Positions 23,551 through 31,168 of a stretch of DNA of 31,754 bases are shown one piece after another. How positions within the stretch are numbered: the first letter of the stretch is position 1; every line of letters starts with the position of its first letter. The position numbers and the translations under genes are program-made. The stretch is from positions 1 through 31,754 of IMG/VR virus record IMGVR_UViG_3300020411_003518, one strand, 5' to 3'. Origin of the DNA: a virus. Under the pieces are notes generated by a model. That model was not told where the DNA came from, searched no databases, and saw nothing but the letters and a program-made list of their open reading frames with translations.

Positions 23551-23790
23551 TTAAATATTCAAGGGAAAGCCTTTAGGTGGTTTAAACTTACCACCCATCT
23601 TGACTAATTGCTCTTTTTTAGGCTTTAACTCTACGATTCTCGTGTCCCACAACTCTTGTCTTGTAGATCCTTCGATGATGACAGGAAGTTTTTCTAGGTG
23701 GAGTCCAACAGTTTGAGATTGTCCAACGACAAAACCATCTTGGTTATTTGTTATGTGTCGAACTCTTTGACCAACTTGAAAAGTAGACAT
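23551..23790 (-). CDS. Small SH3/KOW-like hypothetical protein
   Basis: Encodes 79 residues with an N-terminal beta unit VGQRVRHITNNQDGFVVGQ and later VIIEGSTRQELWDTRIVELKP, an arrangement like small SH3-type barrels that bind nucleic acid or proteins. The C-terminus is Lys/Pro-rich. It lies immediately upstream of the HNH gene and probably shares its transcript. The fold is guessed from the pattern; the function is unknown. Confidence 0.5.
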   Translation of the reverse strand: MSTFQVGQRVRHITNNQDGFVVGQSQTVGLHLEKLPVIIEGSTRQELWDTRIVELKPKKEQLVKMGGKFKPPKGFPLNI

Positions 23791-23823
23791 TTAATTAAGC
23801 CTTCAAACTAGGTTAATTACTGT

Positions 23824-24360
23824 CTAAGTTACGTCAAGCGAACAAGGTGATGCATCTATCGGTTCTTCTTCTTGATTCATTGGACCTTTCATCGGCACTC
23901 TGTGAACTGTGACTCCTGCTTCGACAAACATTTGACGAGCTAAATCAAAACTTTCCTGCCATCTATATGGTTCCACAAAGTCAGGGACAACAACTTTATT
24001 GATTTCCGCTTGAATTAATACAGCAGCGCATTGGCTACATGTCATGAGTGGCCAAACATACATAGTTGCCCCTGTCAGACAAACACCACTACGTGCTGCG
24101 TAAGCCACACAATTCATCTCGGCGTGGGTTGTCATCTTGAGGCGAGTCTCTCTATTAGCTAGTCGACTATCGGTGTCATCGACTCCTGCAGGTAGACCGT
24201 TATATCCTGTAGCGAGTATCCTACGATTCCTCACAGCTACTGCTCCCACTTTTGTTGAAGGATCTTTAGACCATCCAGCCACATGCGAAGCAAGAACTAA
24301 AAAACGTTGATCCCAATGCTTTGGTGGCTTAGGTGGACGTCCAATACTCTTAGTATCCAT
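23824..24360 (-). CDS. dCMP deaminase
   Basis: From ATG 24360 the product is 178 residues; a longer frame upstream reads through the divergent gene and is not needed. The zinc deaminase signature is present: THAEMN (H79, E81) and the second motif MTCSQC (C108, C111), with the usual Pro before the first Cys replaced by Thr. The upstream KDPSTKVGAVAV and TGYNGLPAG are typical of dCMP deaminases. The enzyme converts dCMP to dUMP, feeding dTTP synthesis for phage DNA replication. The C-terminus has a short acidic extension. Its start faces the + gene at 24401. Confidence 0.85.
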   Translation of the reverse strand: MDTKSIGRPPKPPKHWDQRFLVLASHVAGWSKDPSTKVGAVAVRNRRILATGYNGLPAGVDDTDSRLANRETRLKMTTHAEMNCVAYAARSGVCLTGATMYVWPLMTCSQCAAVLIQAEINKVVVPDFVEPYRWQESFDLARQMFVEAGVTVHRVPMKGPMNQEEEPIDASPCSLDVT

Positions 24361-24400
24361 TAATAACTTAAAATAAATATGGAACCCTACTGCCTTTCTT

Positions 24401-24628
24401 GTGCTTGAAGTTGTCGCTGTTTTAGGACTCGCCGCAACAGGAGCGTTGTGGAGAATGGCCTTCGAACAAGGAAGTATGAAGAAGGGTATGGAATCAATTT
24501 TAAATGAAGTTCGGCTCTTAAGAAACGAGGTAAGCAAAGATATCAGGCATATCGAACGTAACTTGCATGATCATGAGAAAAGAATAAGAAATCTTGAAGA
24601 TGTATCACACGATCACAAAAGAAGATGA
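24401..24628 (+). CDS. Small membrane protein with C-terminal coiled coil
   Basis: Encodes 75 residues from GTG 24401. The first 20 residues (MLEVVAVLGLAATGALWRMA) form a hydrophobic anchor, followed by a charged heptad-rich helix (ILNEVRLLRNEVSKDIRHIERNLHDHEKRIRNLE). A phage membrane-tethered coiled coil is likely; lysis or host membrane interaction are possible roles. Its stop is followed one base later by the next start (TGAAATG). Confidence 0.5.
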   Translation: MLEVVAVLGLAATGALWRMAFEQGSMKKGMESILNEVRLLRNEVSKDIRHIERNLHDHEKRIRNLEDVSHDHKRR

Positions 24629-24629
24629 A

Positions 24630-24812
24630 ATGGACTGGGATAAAGAGATAGAGAATGATAGACTAAAGGGTATGATCATCGTCTATCAAGAGCACATTGA
24701 CGTGCTGGAGAAAGAGACCCAGGAGCTGAAGGATAAGATTGTCTTTTTAGAAACACAGTTGGAATATAAAAGCTACGGCCCTCCTACCTACGAAGAGATT
24801 TCAGCTAGTTAG
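24630..24812 (+). CDS. Small coiled-coil protein
   Basis: From ATG 24630 (one base after the upstream stop) the product is 60 residues; an in-frame ATG at 24594 would overlap the previous gene. Nearly all coiled coil: DRLKGMIIVYQEHIDVLEKE then QELKDKIVFLETQLEYK, ending YGPPTYEEISAS. The PPTYEE motif resembles a PPxY-like linear motif, probably by chance. The last 8 bases overlap the convergent gene. Confidence 0.5.
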   Translation: MDWDKEIENDRLKGMIIVYQEHIDVLEKETQELKDKIVFLETQLEYKSYGPPTYEEISAS

Positions 24813-25146
24813 CGCCTCCTTCTACGTCTGCACCTGATCCGACACACGCAGATTGTTCTGGAGCCCAGCTAGGTCTATAGCCAGAAAACCATATTTTACG
24901 TGTCTTCTCGAATAGTTGATCCTTCGACATGTTCCATTTAGACAGGCATAACTGCAGATCTTCTCTGATATGCAGGAAAGGGCGATTATCCCAGTAACGC
25001 ATGCACAGTCTTGCTATATCTATATATTCTTCATCCGTTGGTTCCTCCATCGATATGATCTGACTTAATAAGTTTCTGTCATGATCAACTAAAGCAGCAT
25101 TATCTGTTCGATAGGCAGCAGTATTTTGAGGAGAAACTCGTGGCAT
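24805..25146 (-). CDS. Conserved cyanophage hypothetical protein
   Basis: From ATG 25146 the product is 113 residues; an upstream start (25221) would run through the operator-like repeats and is unlikely. The helical core reads YRTDNAALVDHDRNLLSQI then EEPTDEEYIDIARLCMRYWDNRP, followed by QLFEKTRKIWFSGYRPSW. I recall this order from marine cyanophages with no known function. It is transcribed away from the 25147-25522 region, where a promoter-like pair on the minus strand (TTGACA and TAGATT, 17-bp spacer) lies about 45-75 bp upstream. Confidence 0.55.
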   Translation of the reverse strand: MPRVSPQNTAAYRTDNAALVDHDRNLLSQIISMEEPTDEEYIDIARLCMRYWDNRPFLHIREDLQLCLSKWNMSKDQLFEKTRKIWFSGYRPSWAPEQSACVGSGADVEGGAN

Positions 25147-25522
25147 CGGAGATTTACGTTGTGACAAGTTGACCTTAAAAAACCCTGTCAGAAATCTAAA
25201 GAAGACTTGACAGGGTGTCAAGAGTATTTAATTGGTATGACTTAGTTCTTGAGCAACCTGACGGGGTTGACGGGGTTTGCTAGAACTCTCTCAGAATATT
25301 TCCTCCTCTCTTGGAAGAAGAAAGAACCAAGACCTAGCTTGATATTAGACGTTCTTTTTAGTGAACAACTCGAAGGAAAATATTAGGATTAAGTATTATT
25401 TAGTTTCTCCCTACAAAGTCCTTAGATGACCCTGTCAACCCTGTCAAGTTATTTAGATCGCAGTGAGAACAAGTCTTTTGGACTGACACCCTATAGAATG
25501 AAACAAGTTTTTTGACAGGGTC
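25147..25522. promoter_or_regulatory. Divergent non-coding region with clustered 9-bp motif (operator or origin)
   Basis: The only gene-free stretch above 300 bp. Copies of TGACAGGGT (either strand) or close variants lie at 25182-25190 (-), 25208-25216 (+, inside the palindrome CTTGACA-GGG-TGTCAAG, 25206-25222), 25259-25267 and 25268-25276 (tandem TGACGGGGT), 25429-25437 and 25438-25446 (- tandem), 25484-25492 (AGGGTGTCA variant, -) and 25513-25521 (+, abutting the ATG at 25523). Sites at both ends overlap the expected expression signals of both flanking genes, which suggests repressor or activator sites. The tandem copies near a replication gene also fit iterons of an origin. Confidence 0.6.
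25193..25221 (-). promoter_or_regulatory. Candidate sigma70-type promoter for the 24805 gene
   Basis: On the minus strand, a perfect TTGACA (25216-25221) is followed by a 17-bp spacer and TAGATT (25193-25198, four of six to TATAAT). The predicted transcript would start near 25186, inside the motif copy at 25182-25190. The -35 hexamer is itself part of the 17-bp palindrome, as expected for a regulated promoter. Confidence 0.45.
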
Positions 25523-26242
25523 ATGGAATGGCGTCCTTATAGACCAGAAACTTTAGGCGGATGGTTAGAAGGGAAGCTTGACCAGAAAGAAGTCGATTAC
25601 GTGTGGAAATGTATTAAAGAGGCTGAAGATAACAACGTAGACAAGAGATCTGAATTAGCAGGCAACATCAGCTCTAGCTTGCAATTAATAGATGTTGATA
25701 ATTATTTCGAGAGACAGGTTCTTGTGCCTTTGTGTCATTCATATCTCAAGTGTTTCCCTGAATACAAGCTGGCGAAGACTTCGCTACCTTATAGTCCTAA
25801 TACAGATATTGCTGATATTGAGTGGAGTGACATAGGATGGAATTTTTCTTTATCTTCATGGTGGGTTAATAAGCAAAAACAATACGAATACAATCCGCCT
25901 CATGACCATGCTGGGCAATTCTCTTTTGCGCTGTGGTTAAAGGAACCAGCCGAGTGGGACGAACAAAAACAGAAGACAAATTCAGTCAAGACTAATAACC
26001 CAGTGAATAATACTTTTCAATTCTCATTCAACGATATATTAGGTAACAGACAGTGTTTTACTTATCAACTAGGGAAACACGTAGAAAATATGATAGTCTT
26101 TTTCCCTGCTTCATTGCAGCATGGAGTATATCCTTTCTTTGATAACGAGGGAATTCGTATTAGCGTTGCTGGTAATATATTCATGCAAGCTAGATTATTG
26201 TCAGATTTAGAGGATGGAGAAAAAATAGATCTATCTCCTTAA
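25523..26242 (+). CDS. 2OG-Fe(II) oxygenase-like protein A
   Basis: Encodes 239 residues. The centre reads YEYNPPHDHAGQFSFALWLKEP (an H-x-H/H-x-D-type metal pair on a beta strand); the C-terminal part has VFFPASLQHGVYPFFDNEGIRISVAGNI, with the second His and the Arg that would hold 2-oxoglutarate. This is the double-stranded beta-helix layout of phage 2OG-Fe(II) oxygenases, abundant in cyanophages with unknown targets. Its ATG directly follows a copy of the 9-bp motif (25513-25521), so the ribosome site is covered by the operator. It ends exactly where the convergent oxygenase B ends. Confidence 0.65.
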   Translation: MEWRPYRPETLGGWLEGKLDQKEVDYVWKCIKEAEDNNVDKRSELAGNISSSLQLIDVDNYFERQVLVPLCHSYLKCFPEYKLAKTSLPYSPNTDIADIEWSDIGWNFSLSSWWVNKQKQYEYNPPHDHAGQFSFALWLKEPAEWDEQKQKTNSVKTNNPVNNTFQFSFNDILGNRQCFTYQLGKHVENMIVFFPASLQHGVYPFFDNEGIRISVAGNIFMQARLLSDLEDGEKIDLSP

Positions 26243-26899
26243 CTAATCCTTGAAAGAATTAACCAGTTGATTCTGATCAAGATACCAAGGAGGTTGATTG
26301 ACTTCGAATTGTGTTAATCGAGAAGGGAGGAAGTTATATGCAAAGCAAATTCTATTTTCATCAGTGTGATTATCATTTCCTTTATGAGCTAAATGACTAG
26401 GAAAAATAATTAAATCTCCTTCTTCCATATCGAAAGAAACAGGATTGTTAAAAGTATGTCTAACGATTAATTCATAGTTTGGTTGATGATGTTGGTCGCA
26501 CGAAGCCTCTCTTGGAGCATCGTGGAACGCAATACTCATTCCTTTACCTTTCAAGTAAACGACTGCAGACATGAAGGATTCAATATGAGAATGTATCTCA
26601 AAGTTAGTTTCGTTAGGAGTGCATAAGCTAGACCAAGCTGAACAGATATTCCATTGTGAAAGAATATTATCATTATGAGGCAAAGCAGGAAGTGAAGCGT
26701 TAATAATTTCTTGATGGAAAAAAGCTAGTTCCTTTGTATGAAGAATATCGTCCCAATATAAATTGTTATCCATATCAATTTGCTCTATCATTGATCTTTC
26801 TCTATGACGATCTTCGCATAGATCTAATGCCTTCTTTATTAGTTTTTCGTCTATCTTTGTCTTACCTATTAATGTAGGAAAAATAGTCGCAAATTCCAT
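26243..26899 (-). CDS. 2OG-Fe(II) oxygenase-like protein B
   Basis: Encodes 218 residues. NFEIHSHIESFMSAVVYLKGKG supplies the first metal His on a strand; EEGDLIIFPSHLAHKGNDNHTDENRICFAYNFLP gives the second His (HLAHKG) and the Arg near the end of the barrel. It resembles protein A only in these core motifs, so the two are not recent duplicates. It directly follows the PrimPol-VapE gene (TAAATG) and may share its transcript. Possible targets are nucleobases, proteins or metabolites; none is shown. Confidence 0.65.
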   Translation of the reverse strand: MEFATIFPTLIGKTKIDEKLIKKALDLCEDRHRERSMIEQIDMDNNLYWDDILHTKELAFFHQEIINASLPALPHNDNILSQWNICSAWSSLCTPNETNFEIHSHIESFMSAVVYLKGKGMSIAFHDAPREASCDQHHQPNYELIVRHTFNNPVSFDMEEGDLIIFPSHLAHKGNDNHTDENRICFAYNFLPSRLTQFEVNQPPWYLDQNQLVNSFKD

Positions 26900-29254
26900 T
26901 TAGTTAGGTCTGATCCAAATTCTTTTCGTCTTGCCATCGATGGTAGCTCTACATTGTTTGTAATTCAATCTCTTCAAAGCATCAGTGACTTGCATACCTA
27001 TCTGAGCTTGCTTGTCAACGGCTATTTCGAGCCATGAATAGAGATCGGAAAGAGTTATGTAACCTTGAGTTCTGTAATAACCAGTCATGTTTCTTGTTAA
27101 TGTTTCTGCAATTCTTGTTTCTAATGGACTGTCTTTAGTAAAGCTGTCAATGTAATCAGCAATATGACTAAGCTCGTAACTTGAGAAGTTATGAATCGGT
27201 TCATCTAAATACGCTTGGTATGCTGCAGCCCAAATAGAATTGCGATCTGCTTTAAGCCTGTCGAGATCTATGATCTTTAATTTAGGATTATCTTTCGATG
27301 CAACTTTTCCTGAGACAATAATAGGCATGAAGCGTCTATTTCCTGTGGGATCTACAAGGAAGTCCATGCCGTTAGTAGCTCCTGCGAGAACAAAGCTGCG
27401 AGGATAATTCTTTTCATTCTCATATTTCCGAGCACTTCTATCGACTGAAACACTAACCAAGTTCTTTAATTCTTCAACGTGCTTTCTCTTGAAGTATCTT
27501 TCGGCTTCATCTAAAACGACAATCCAGCCAGAGTGAAGTGCATGAGGTCTATCTTTGAGATATTCAATTCCTTGCTGAATCGTGGAGACCCAAGGATAAT
27601 TGCCAGGGTCTACAGGATCAGGTGGAGTAAGGTATTGGAAGAATGTTGATTTACCACAGTTCTGTCCACCGATAAAGATAGGCATCCAATCATGTCTTAC
27701 CCCAGGCTGTAGGACTCTTGCCACTGCCCCGATCATGAAGCGTTTCATAATGACATCAGCCAGAAGCTTACCGTCGGGCATTCTAGGATTCTGTGCTATA
27801 TCTTCTGGAGTACCTATTAACGTGGACGCAATAGTATCGAAGTAATCACAAGGAGTGCTTCTGCTGGCTACGAATTCTAAATAAGCTTTGCAAGGGTTAT
27901 ATTCGTTCCTGTCTGCCATTACCGTAGTAACGTCATACACTAAGGTTTTTGGGAAGGCTCTACCTTCTCGGGTAGGAATTTTGACGTAGGTAGTCGAAAC
28001 GTCCCGAATAATACTGGGGTTAGCTTTGGATCCATATTCCATATCCAAAGACATTGCATTGCGACGTAGGTCAGGGTAAGCAGTACGAAGATGCCTTTCG
28101 ATGATTTCAATTTCACTTAGACCATCTCTGTTCTGTGGAGTTCGCGCGTGAACCGCAGGTTCATCTGAGATTTCTTCGGCATGATGAGTTGGTGGTGTAT
28201 TAACTGGAGGAGGAGTGGGGGCGATAATATTCCAAGGTCTATTTTCGCTGAATAAACCTTGAGTAGGTGTGGCGACTACTTCTTCTTCTAGTTCCTCGTC
28301 TTCTCCGCCAAAATCGGAATGGTCGTAACCACTGACTGAGAAACGTTGGCCAATAAAATCTGTTCCGAAATCGCCTGACCCTTTTAGCTCTGAAGGAAGT
28401 TTTTTGCGCCATTCTGAATCGCATTCATTTGCACAGTAGAACAAAGTAGCAAGACTTGATCCATTGAAACCGTAGAAGAATTTTTCTGTGCAACGTCTGG
28501 AGTTGTTTCCTGTTCCATGATGTCCTTGAGAAGCCCAGTCACACCAAGCCGTGTAAATAGAACTACCACCAGCTCTTGCAGCTGCAGTGACCTTTGTAAA
28601 TCTTTGATATTCTCCTTCGCTGGTTGGTTCTATAACTTGCTCTAGACAATAAATAGCCTGATCAATGGTTATCTGATCGTAGTCTTTTGTTTCGTGGTCA
28701 TAGCGTGTTCTTCTTTTCTCAGCTTCTTTTTCAGCTTCGTTTATTAGATCTGCAGGAAGGATTGTAGAAGGCTGCCATAGGATTGTTTCTCCTTCGCTGT
28801 TGCCATAAAACAAGCGACATGCATCTGTGCAAGCTTGATCTCCTCCTAAAGCCTTAGACAGAATCGTCAGGATTGCCTTATAGAGATCCCCATCTGTGAC
28901 CTTTTGAGGCAGTTGAAATATTACCCTGTATCGATGTTTATTTTCAGCAGCATTATGACTAGCAGTTGTATAAGCAAAAGTGGCACTACGTGCTAATGGG
29001 TGTTTCAGGAAATCTTCAATCTTCAGCCCATTATCAATATCAACACAGGCAAGGTTTGCATAGTCAAATGCAGCACTTGATCTTCTATGGGATGTCATGG
29101 CTGCAGCCACGAATGCCCCGCCGTTTAATATATGATCTCTGAGTGATTCAAGGTCACTGCTTTGAAGTTTCCATTGCTCTGCAAAAGAAGGCTTCCATCC
29201 ACTTCGAGGTTTGTTATGAATTTCGGGGTGAGTGCTGAAACTGAGCTTTTCCAT
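26900..29254 (-). CDS. PrimPol-VapE replication primase/helicase
   Basis: Encodes 784 residues, with a strong ribosome site (AGGAG at 29261-29265, six bases from ATG). The N-terminal archaeo-eukaryotic primase domain shows the metal pair VDID (D72, D74) and the basic strand NKHRYRVIFQLP (H107-R110). The middle (about 300-370) is acidic and Pro-rich linker. The C-terminal VapE-type ATPase has Walker A GGQNCGKST (529-537), Walker B WIVVLDEAE (577-585), sensor LAGATN (623-628) and an Arg-finger-like GNRRF (638-642). Such proteins prime and unwind DNA at phage or satellite origins. It could act at the motif cluster 25182-25521. The function call is strong. Confidence 0.85.
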   Translation of the reverse strand: MEKLSFSTHPEIHNKPRSGWKPSFAEQWKLQSSDLESLRDHILNGGAFVAAAMTSHRRSSAAFDYANLACVDIDNGLKIEDFLKHPLARSATFAYTTASHNAAENKHRYRVIFQLPQKVTDGDLYKAILTILSKALGGDQACTDACRLFYGNSEGETILWQPSTILPADLINEAEKEAEKRRTRYDHETKDYDQITIDQAIYCLEQVIEPTSEGEYQRFTKVTAAARAGGSSIYTAWCDWASQGHHGTGNNSRRCTEKFFYGFNGSSLATLFYCANECDSEWRKKLPSELKGSGDFGTDFIGQRFSVSGYDHSDFGGEDEELEEEVVATPTQGLFSENRPWNIIAPTPPPVNTPPTHHAEEISDEPAVHARTPQNRDGLSEIEIIERHLRTAYPDLRRNAMSLDMEYGSKANPSIIRDVSTTYVKIPTREGRAFPKTLVYDVTTVMADRNEYNPCKAYLEFVASRSTPCDYFDTIASTLIGTPEDIAQNPRMPDGKLLADVIMKRFMIGAVARVLQPGVRHDWMPIFIGGQNCGKSTFFQYLTPPDPVDPGNYPWVSTIQQGIEYLKDRPHALHSGWIVVLDEAERYFKRKHVEELKNLVSVSVDRSARKYENEKNYPRSFVLAGATNGMDFLVDPTGNRRFMPIIVSGKVASKDNPKLKIIDLDRLKADRNSIWAAAYQAYLDEPIHNFSSYELSHIADYIDSFTKDSPLETRIAETLTRNMTGYYRTQGYITLSDLYSWLEIAVDKQAQIGMQVTDALKRLNYKQCRATIDGKTKRIWIRPN

Positions 29255-29303
29255 ATTTTTCTCCTAGGAAACTAAATTAACAAATCCAGATAAAAGTGCA
29301 AGA

Positions 29304-29513
29304 CTAACTTTGATATAGAGCATGTTCTAGAAGCATCTTGTCTAGAACTTCTTTCATAAAGAAGACCATCTCGCCTTCTTTCTTTTTGCTTGGAAGATTG
29401 AAATCATGAGCAGCCATGTACTCGACAAGACTAGTTTTAAGTATTCGCATTGCTTCCGCATTTAGCTCTAAAGCTAAACGAAATTCATCCTTATCATCGA
29501 GTCGACTAGTCAT
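29304..29513 (-). CDS. Small helical hypothetical protein
   Basis: Encodes 69 residues from ATG 29513, overlapping the upstream gene's stop by one base (TAATG). Helical: EFRLALELNAEAMRILKTSLVEY, then a Lys/Glu-rich turn and EMVFFMKEVLDKMLLEHAL. No motif recognised. The gap of 49 bp to the primase holds that gene's ribosome site. Confidence 0.5.
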   Translation of the reverse strand: MTSRLDDKDEFRLALELNAEAMRILKTSLVEYMAAHDFNLPSKKKEGEMVFFMKEVLDKMLLEHALYQS

Positions 29514-30271
29514 TAGTCAGTTACTGTGATGGTATTTTTCATAGTTGAATGATATTCGCAGATGTAATGATACGTTCCTGCTTTATTAAATGATACAGCT
29601 AATAAATTTGTATCACTAATTGTACCTTTAGCTCCGTTGTTCTTTATTCTTGCCCACCCAGGAGATTCGTCACCTGCTCCAAGAGTGGCAGACGTTTTAA
29701 TCCAGAGAGGATGTGCAGTTCCCGTGTTATTTGTTATATAGAGTAATTGATTCGTTTTCAGGGTTAAAGCTGGGTTGATCGCATCTGTTAATGATTCACC
29801 CGTAAAGAGATAGTTTCCACTGTCAGCTGTAACGGTATATACTTTCTCAGTGAAAGATGAGACATCTCCTTCTAGAAGCCAGTGATCAGATCCCAAGTAG
29901 GTGAGTTTAAACGAAGCATACGGGAAGCTTGTAAACCACACAAGAGCTGAATTAGTAGCTGGATTGACATGAGCACAGTGGATTTTTACATTCCCTGTCC
30001 CTACAACACTTAATTGGTTGCTTTGGCCTGCAATAAAAACGACTTGAGCGCCTTCATAGAAACCTGTGTTTTCTAGCGTTACGACAGTATCAGTGTCATT
30101 GATTTTTATATAATCACCTTGGTCATCGATAGATACTGCATGAATCGTCTCTCCGACTTCTGACCTAAGGGTTGGAATATCCGTTATCTCGCTGAAGCCA
30201 GAGATCTCTCTAGGAGCATAAAGTTTAAAATTTTGCGGATCGTATGTAACTGGTAAACGACGAGTGCTCAT
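29513..30271 (-). CDS. Fibre-type protein fused to a cupredoxin (copper-binding-like) domain
   Basis: Encodes 252 residues. Residues 1-137 look like a phage fibre beta domain (SEVGETIHAVSIDDQGDYIKI ... ASFKLTYLGSDHWLLEGDV). Residues 142-252 form a cupredoxin-like domain: KVYTVTADSGNYLFTGE, NQLLYITNNTGTAHPLWIK (H187), then AGTYHYICEYHSTMKNTITV with C238, H241 and M244. These four residues match type I copper ligands, with short C-x2-H-x2-M spacing. Plastocyanin-like domains occur in cyanophage structural proteins. Copper binding is inferred; a stabilising fold without metal is possible. Confidence 0.7.
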   Translation of the reverse strand: MSTRRLPVTYDPQNFKLYAPREISGFSEITDIPTLRSEVGETIHAVSIDDQGDYIKINDTDTVVTLENTGFYEGAQVVFIAGQSNQLSVVGTGNVKIHCAHVNPATNSALVWFTSFPYASFKLTYLGSDHWLLEGDVSSFTEKVYTVTADSGNYLFTGESLTDAINPALTLKTNQLLYITNNTGTAHPLWIKTSATLGAGDESPGWARIKNNGAKGTISDTNLLAVSFNKAGTYHYICEYHSTMKNTITVTD

Positions 30272-30316
30272 TCCGAACGATGCTTAAGTGTTTACTTATT
30301 CTAAAATCGATTTAAA

Positions 30317-30934
30317 GTGGTGGTTACTGTGGTGGAATCTGTAAAATTGACTAACTCTTCAATGGGTAAATATATAGGGATCGGACTAGGAGGAGTTCTT
30401 GGTTTATCTCACTTTTGGATGATCGGTCTTCTTGCTAACAAGGAAGCAGGTCTACCGAAATTCAATCTGCCGACCAGTCCATACAGTCAGTACACGATTA
30501 ATGCGAGTAAGGACGGATACAGTATCACTCATCGAATGAATGATCCGAAGGTGATGGAAATGAAGAAGGAACTAGTAATACCAGGTAAGAAAGGAATATT
30601 TGGTAGCACCGCAGATAGAACGGTTGTTGAATATGAGCAGTACACAATGGAGGGTAAGCAGCATCTTATAGGACCGGGCATCTTTCAAGACAAAAGCAAA
30701 CTTCCTTCAGATGGAAAACTTACTGAAGAGCAGATCGCTTGCCTTAAGAAAGCTGGGGCAGGTCAAGGAACAGGAGCAGCCATTGGAGCTGCAGCCGCAT
30801 CTACTTACGTGGCTCCTTCTGTCTCTACCATTCCTATCATTGGGTGGGTTGCCTCTGCTTGGAGTACTGCTTTCGGTGCGAAGAAAGGTGGAGAGATAGG
30901 AGAGTCGATGGCTGAGTGGTATCACGATTGCTAG
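30317..30934 (+). CDS. Conserved cyanophage membrane-associated protein
   Basis: Up to 205 residues from GTG 30317; in-frame TTG 30347 and ATG 30362 are alternatives, the latter beginning MGKYIGIGLGGVLGLSHFWMIG, which matches how I recall relatives starting. The N-terminus is a hydrophobic anchor. The centre has SQYTINASKDGYSITHRMNDP and the C-terminus a Gly/Ala-rich hydrophobic stretch (GTGAAIGAAAASTYVAPSV). I recall this layout from T4-like cyanophages, function unknown. A stem-loop (30940-30970) follows six bases after the stop. Confidence 0.6.
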   Translation: MVVTVVESVKLTNSSMGKYIGIGLGGVLGLSHFWMIGLLANKEAGLPKFNLPTSPYSQYTINASKDGYSITHRMNDPKVMEMKKELVIPGKKGIFGSTADRTVVEYEQYTMEGKQHLIGPGIFQDKSKLPSDGKLTEEQIACLKKAGAGQGTGAAIGAAAASTYVAPSVSTIPIIGWVASAWSTAFGAKKGGEIGESMAEWYHDC

Positions 30935-30939
30935 GTATA

Positions 30940-30970
30940 AGTATTTCTTACTAGCGGCATAAGGAATACT
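30940..30970 (+). terminator. Strong stem-loop after 30317 gene
   Basis: Eleven-base arms AGTATTTCTTA (30940-30950) and TAAGGAATACT (30960-30970) pair with one T-G wobble around a nine-base loop (CTAGCGGCA). It starts six bases after the stop codon. No run of T follows, so it is not a classical intrinsic terminator; RNA end protection, processing or partial termination before the hli genes are alternatives. Confidence 0.5.
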
Positions 30971-31019
30971 GTGTCAGGAATGGGTGTTTCTACTACCTGA
31001 ATAGAGGAAAAACATCAAA

Positions 31020-31064
31020 ATGGAATATATAATTAAGAAGTTAACAATTCTTTACAAAGCATGA
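31020..31064 (+). CDS. Possible 14-residue leader peptide before hli genes
   Basis: ATG 31020 opens MEYIIKKLTILYKA and stops at TGA 31062-31064, overlapping the first hli start as ATGA. AGAGGA lies at 31002-31007. Because the first hli start has no ribosome site of its own, this leader could couple translation. A TATAAT sequence at 31028-31033 lies within it and might instead be a promoter -10. Weak evidence. Confidence 0.25.
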   Translation: MEYIIKKLTILYKA

Positions 31065-31168
31065 CACCTGAAGCAGAGAAGTTCAATGGTTGGATGGCGA
31101 TGCTTGGTATCGTTGCAGCTTTCGGAGCATACAGCGTAACTGGTCAAATCATTCCTGGAGTTTTTTAA
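31061..31168 (+). CDS. hli: High-light-inducible protein 1 (short, Arg-less motif)
   Basis: A 35-residue frame. The core EKFNGWMAMLGIVAAFGAY then SVTGQIIPGVF is the one-helix Hli/chlorophyll-binding fold. In the family consensus ExxNGRxAM, Glu and Asn ligate chlorophyll and the Arg pairs with a Glu of a partner helix. Here E6 and N9 are kept but Arg is Trp (W11). Hli proteins protect photosystems during stress; cyanophage copies are thought to maintain photosynthesis during infection. Its stop overlaps the next start as TAATG. No own ribosome site is visible. Confidence 0.75.
   Translation: MTPEAEKFNGWMAMLGIVAAFGAYSVTGQIIPGVF

Noticed and set aside
24361-24537. Longer dCMP deaminase with 59 extra N-terminal residues
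   Set aside because: The extension runs through the divergent gene at 24401 and is unlike any deaminase N-terminus.
25206-25222. Palindrome as intrinsic terminator
   Set aside because: The arms are seven bases with a GGG loop and no T-run follows; related motif copies nearby argue for protein binding.
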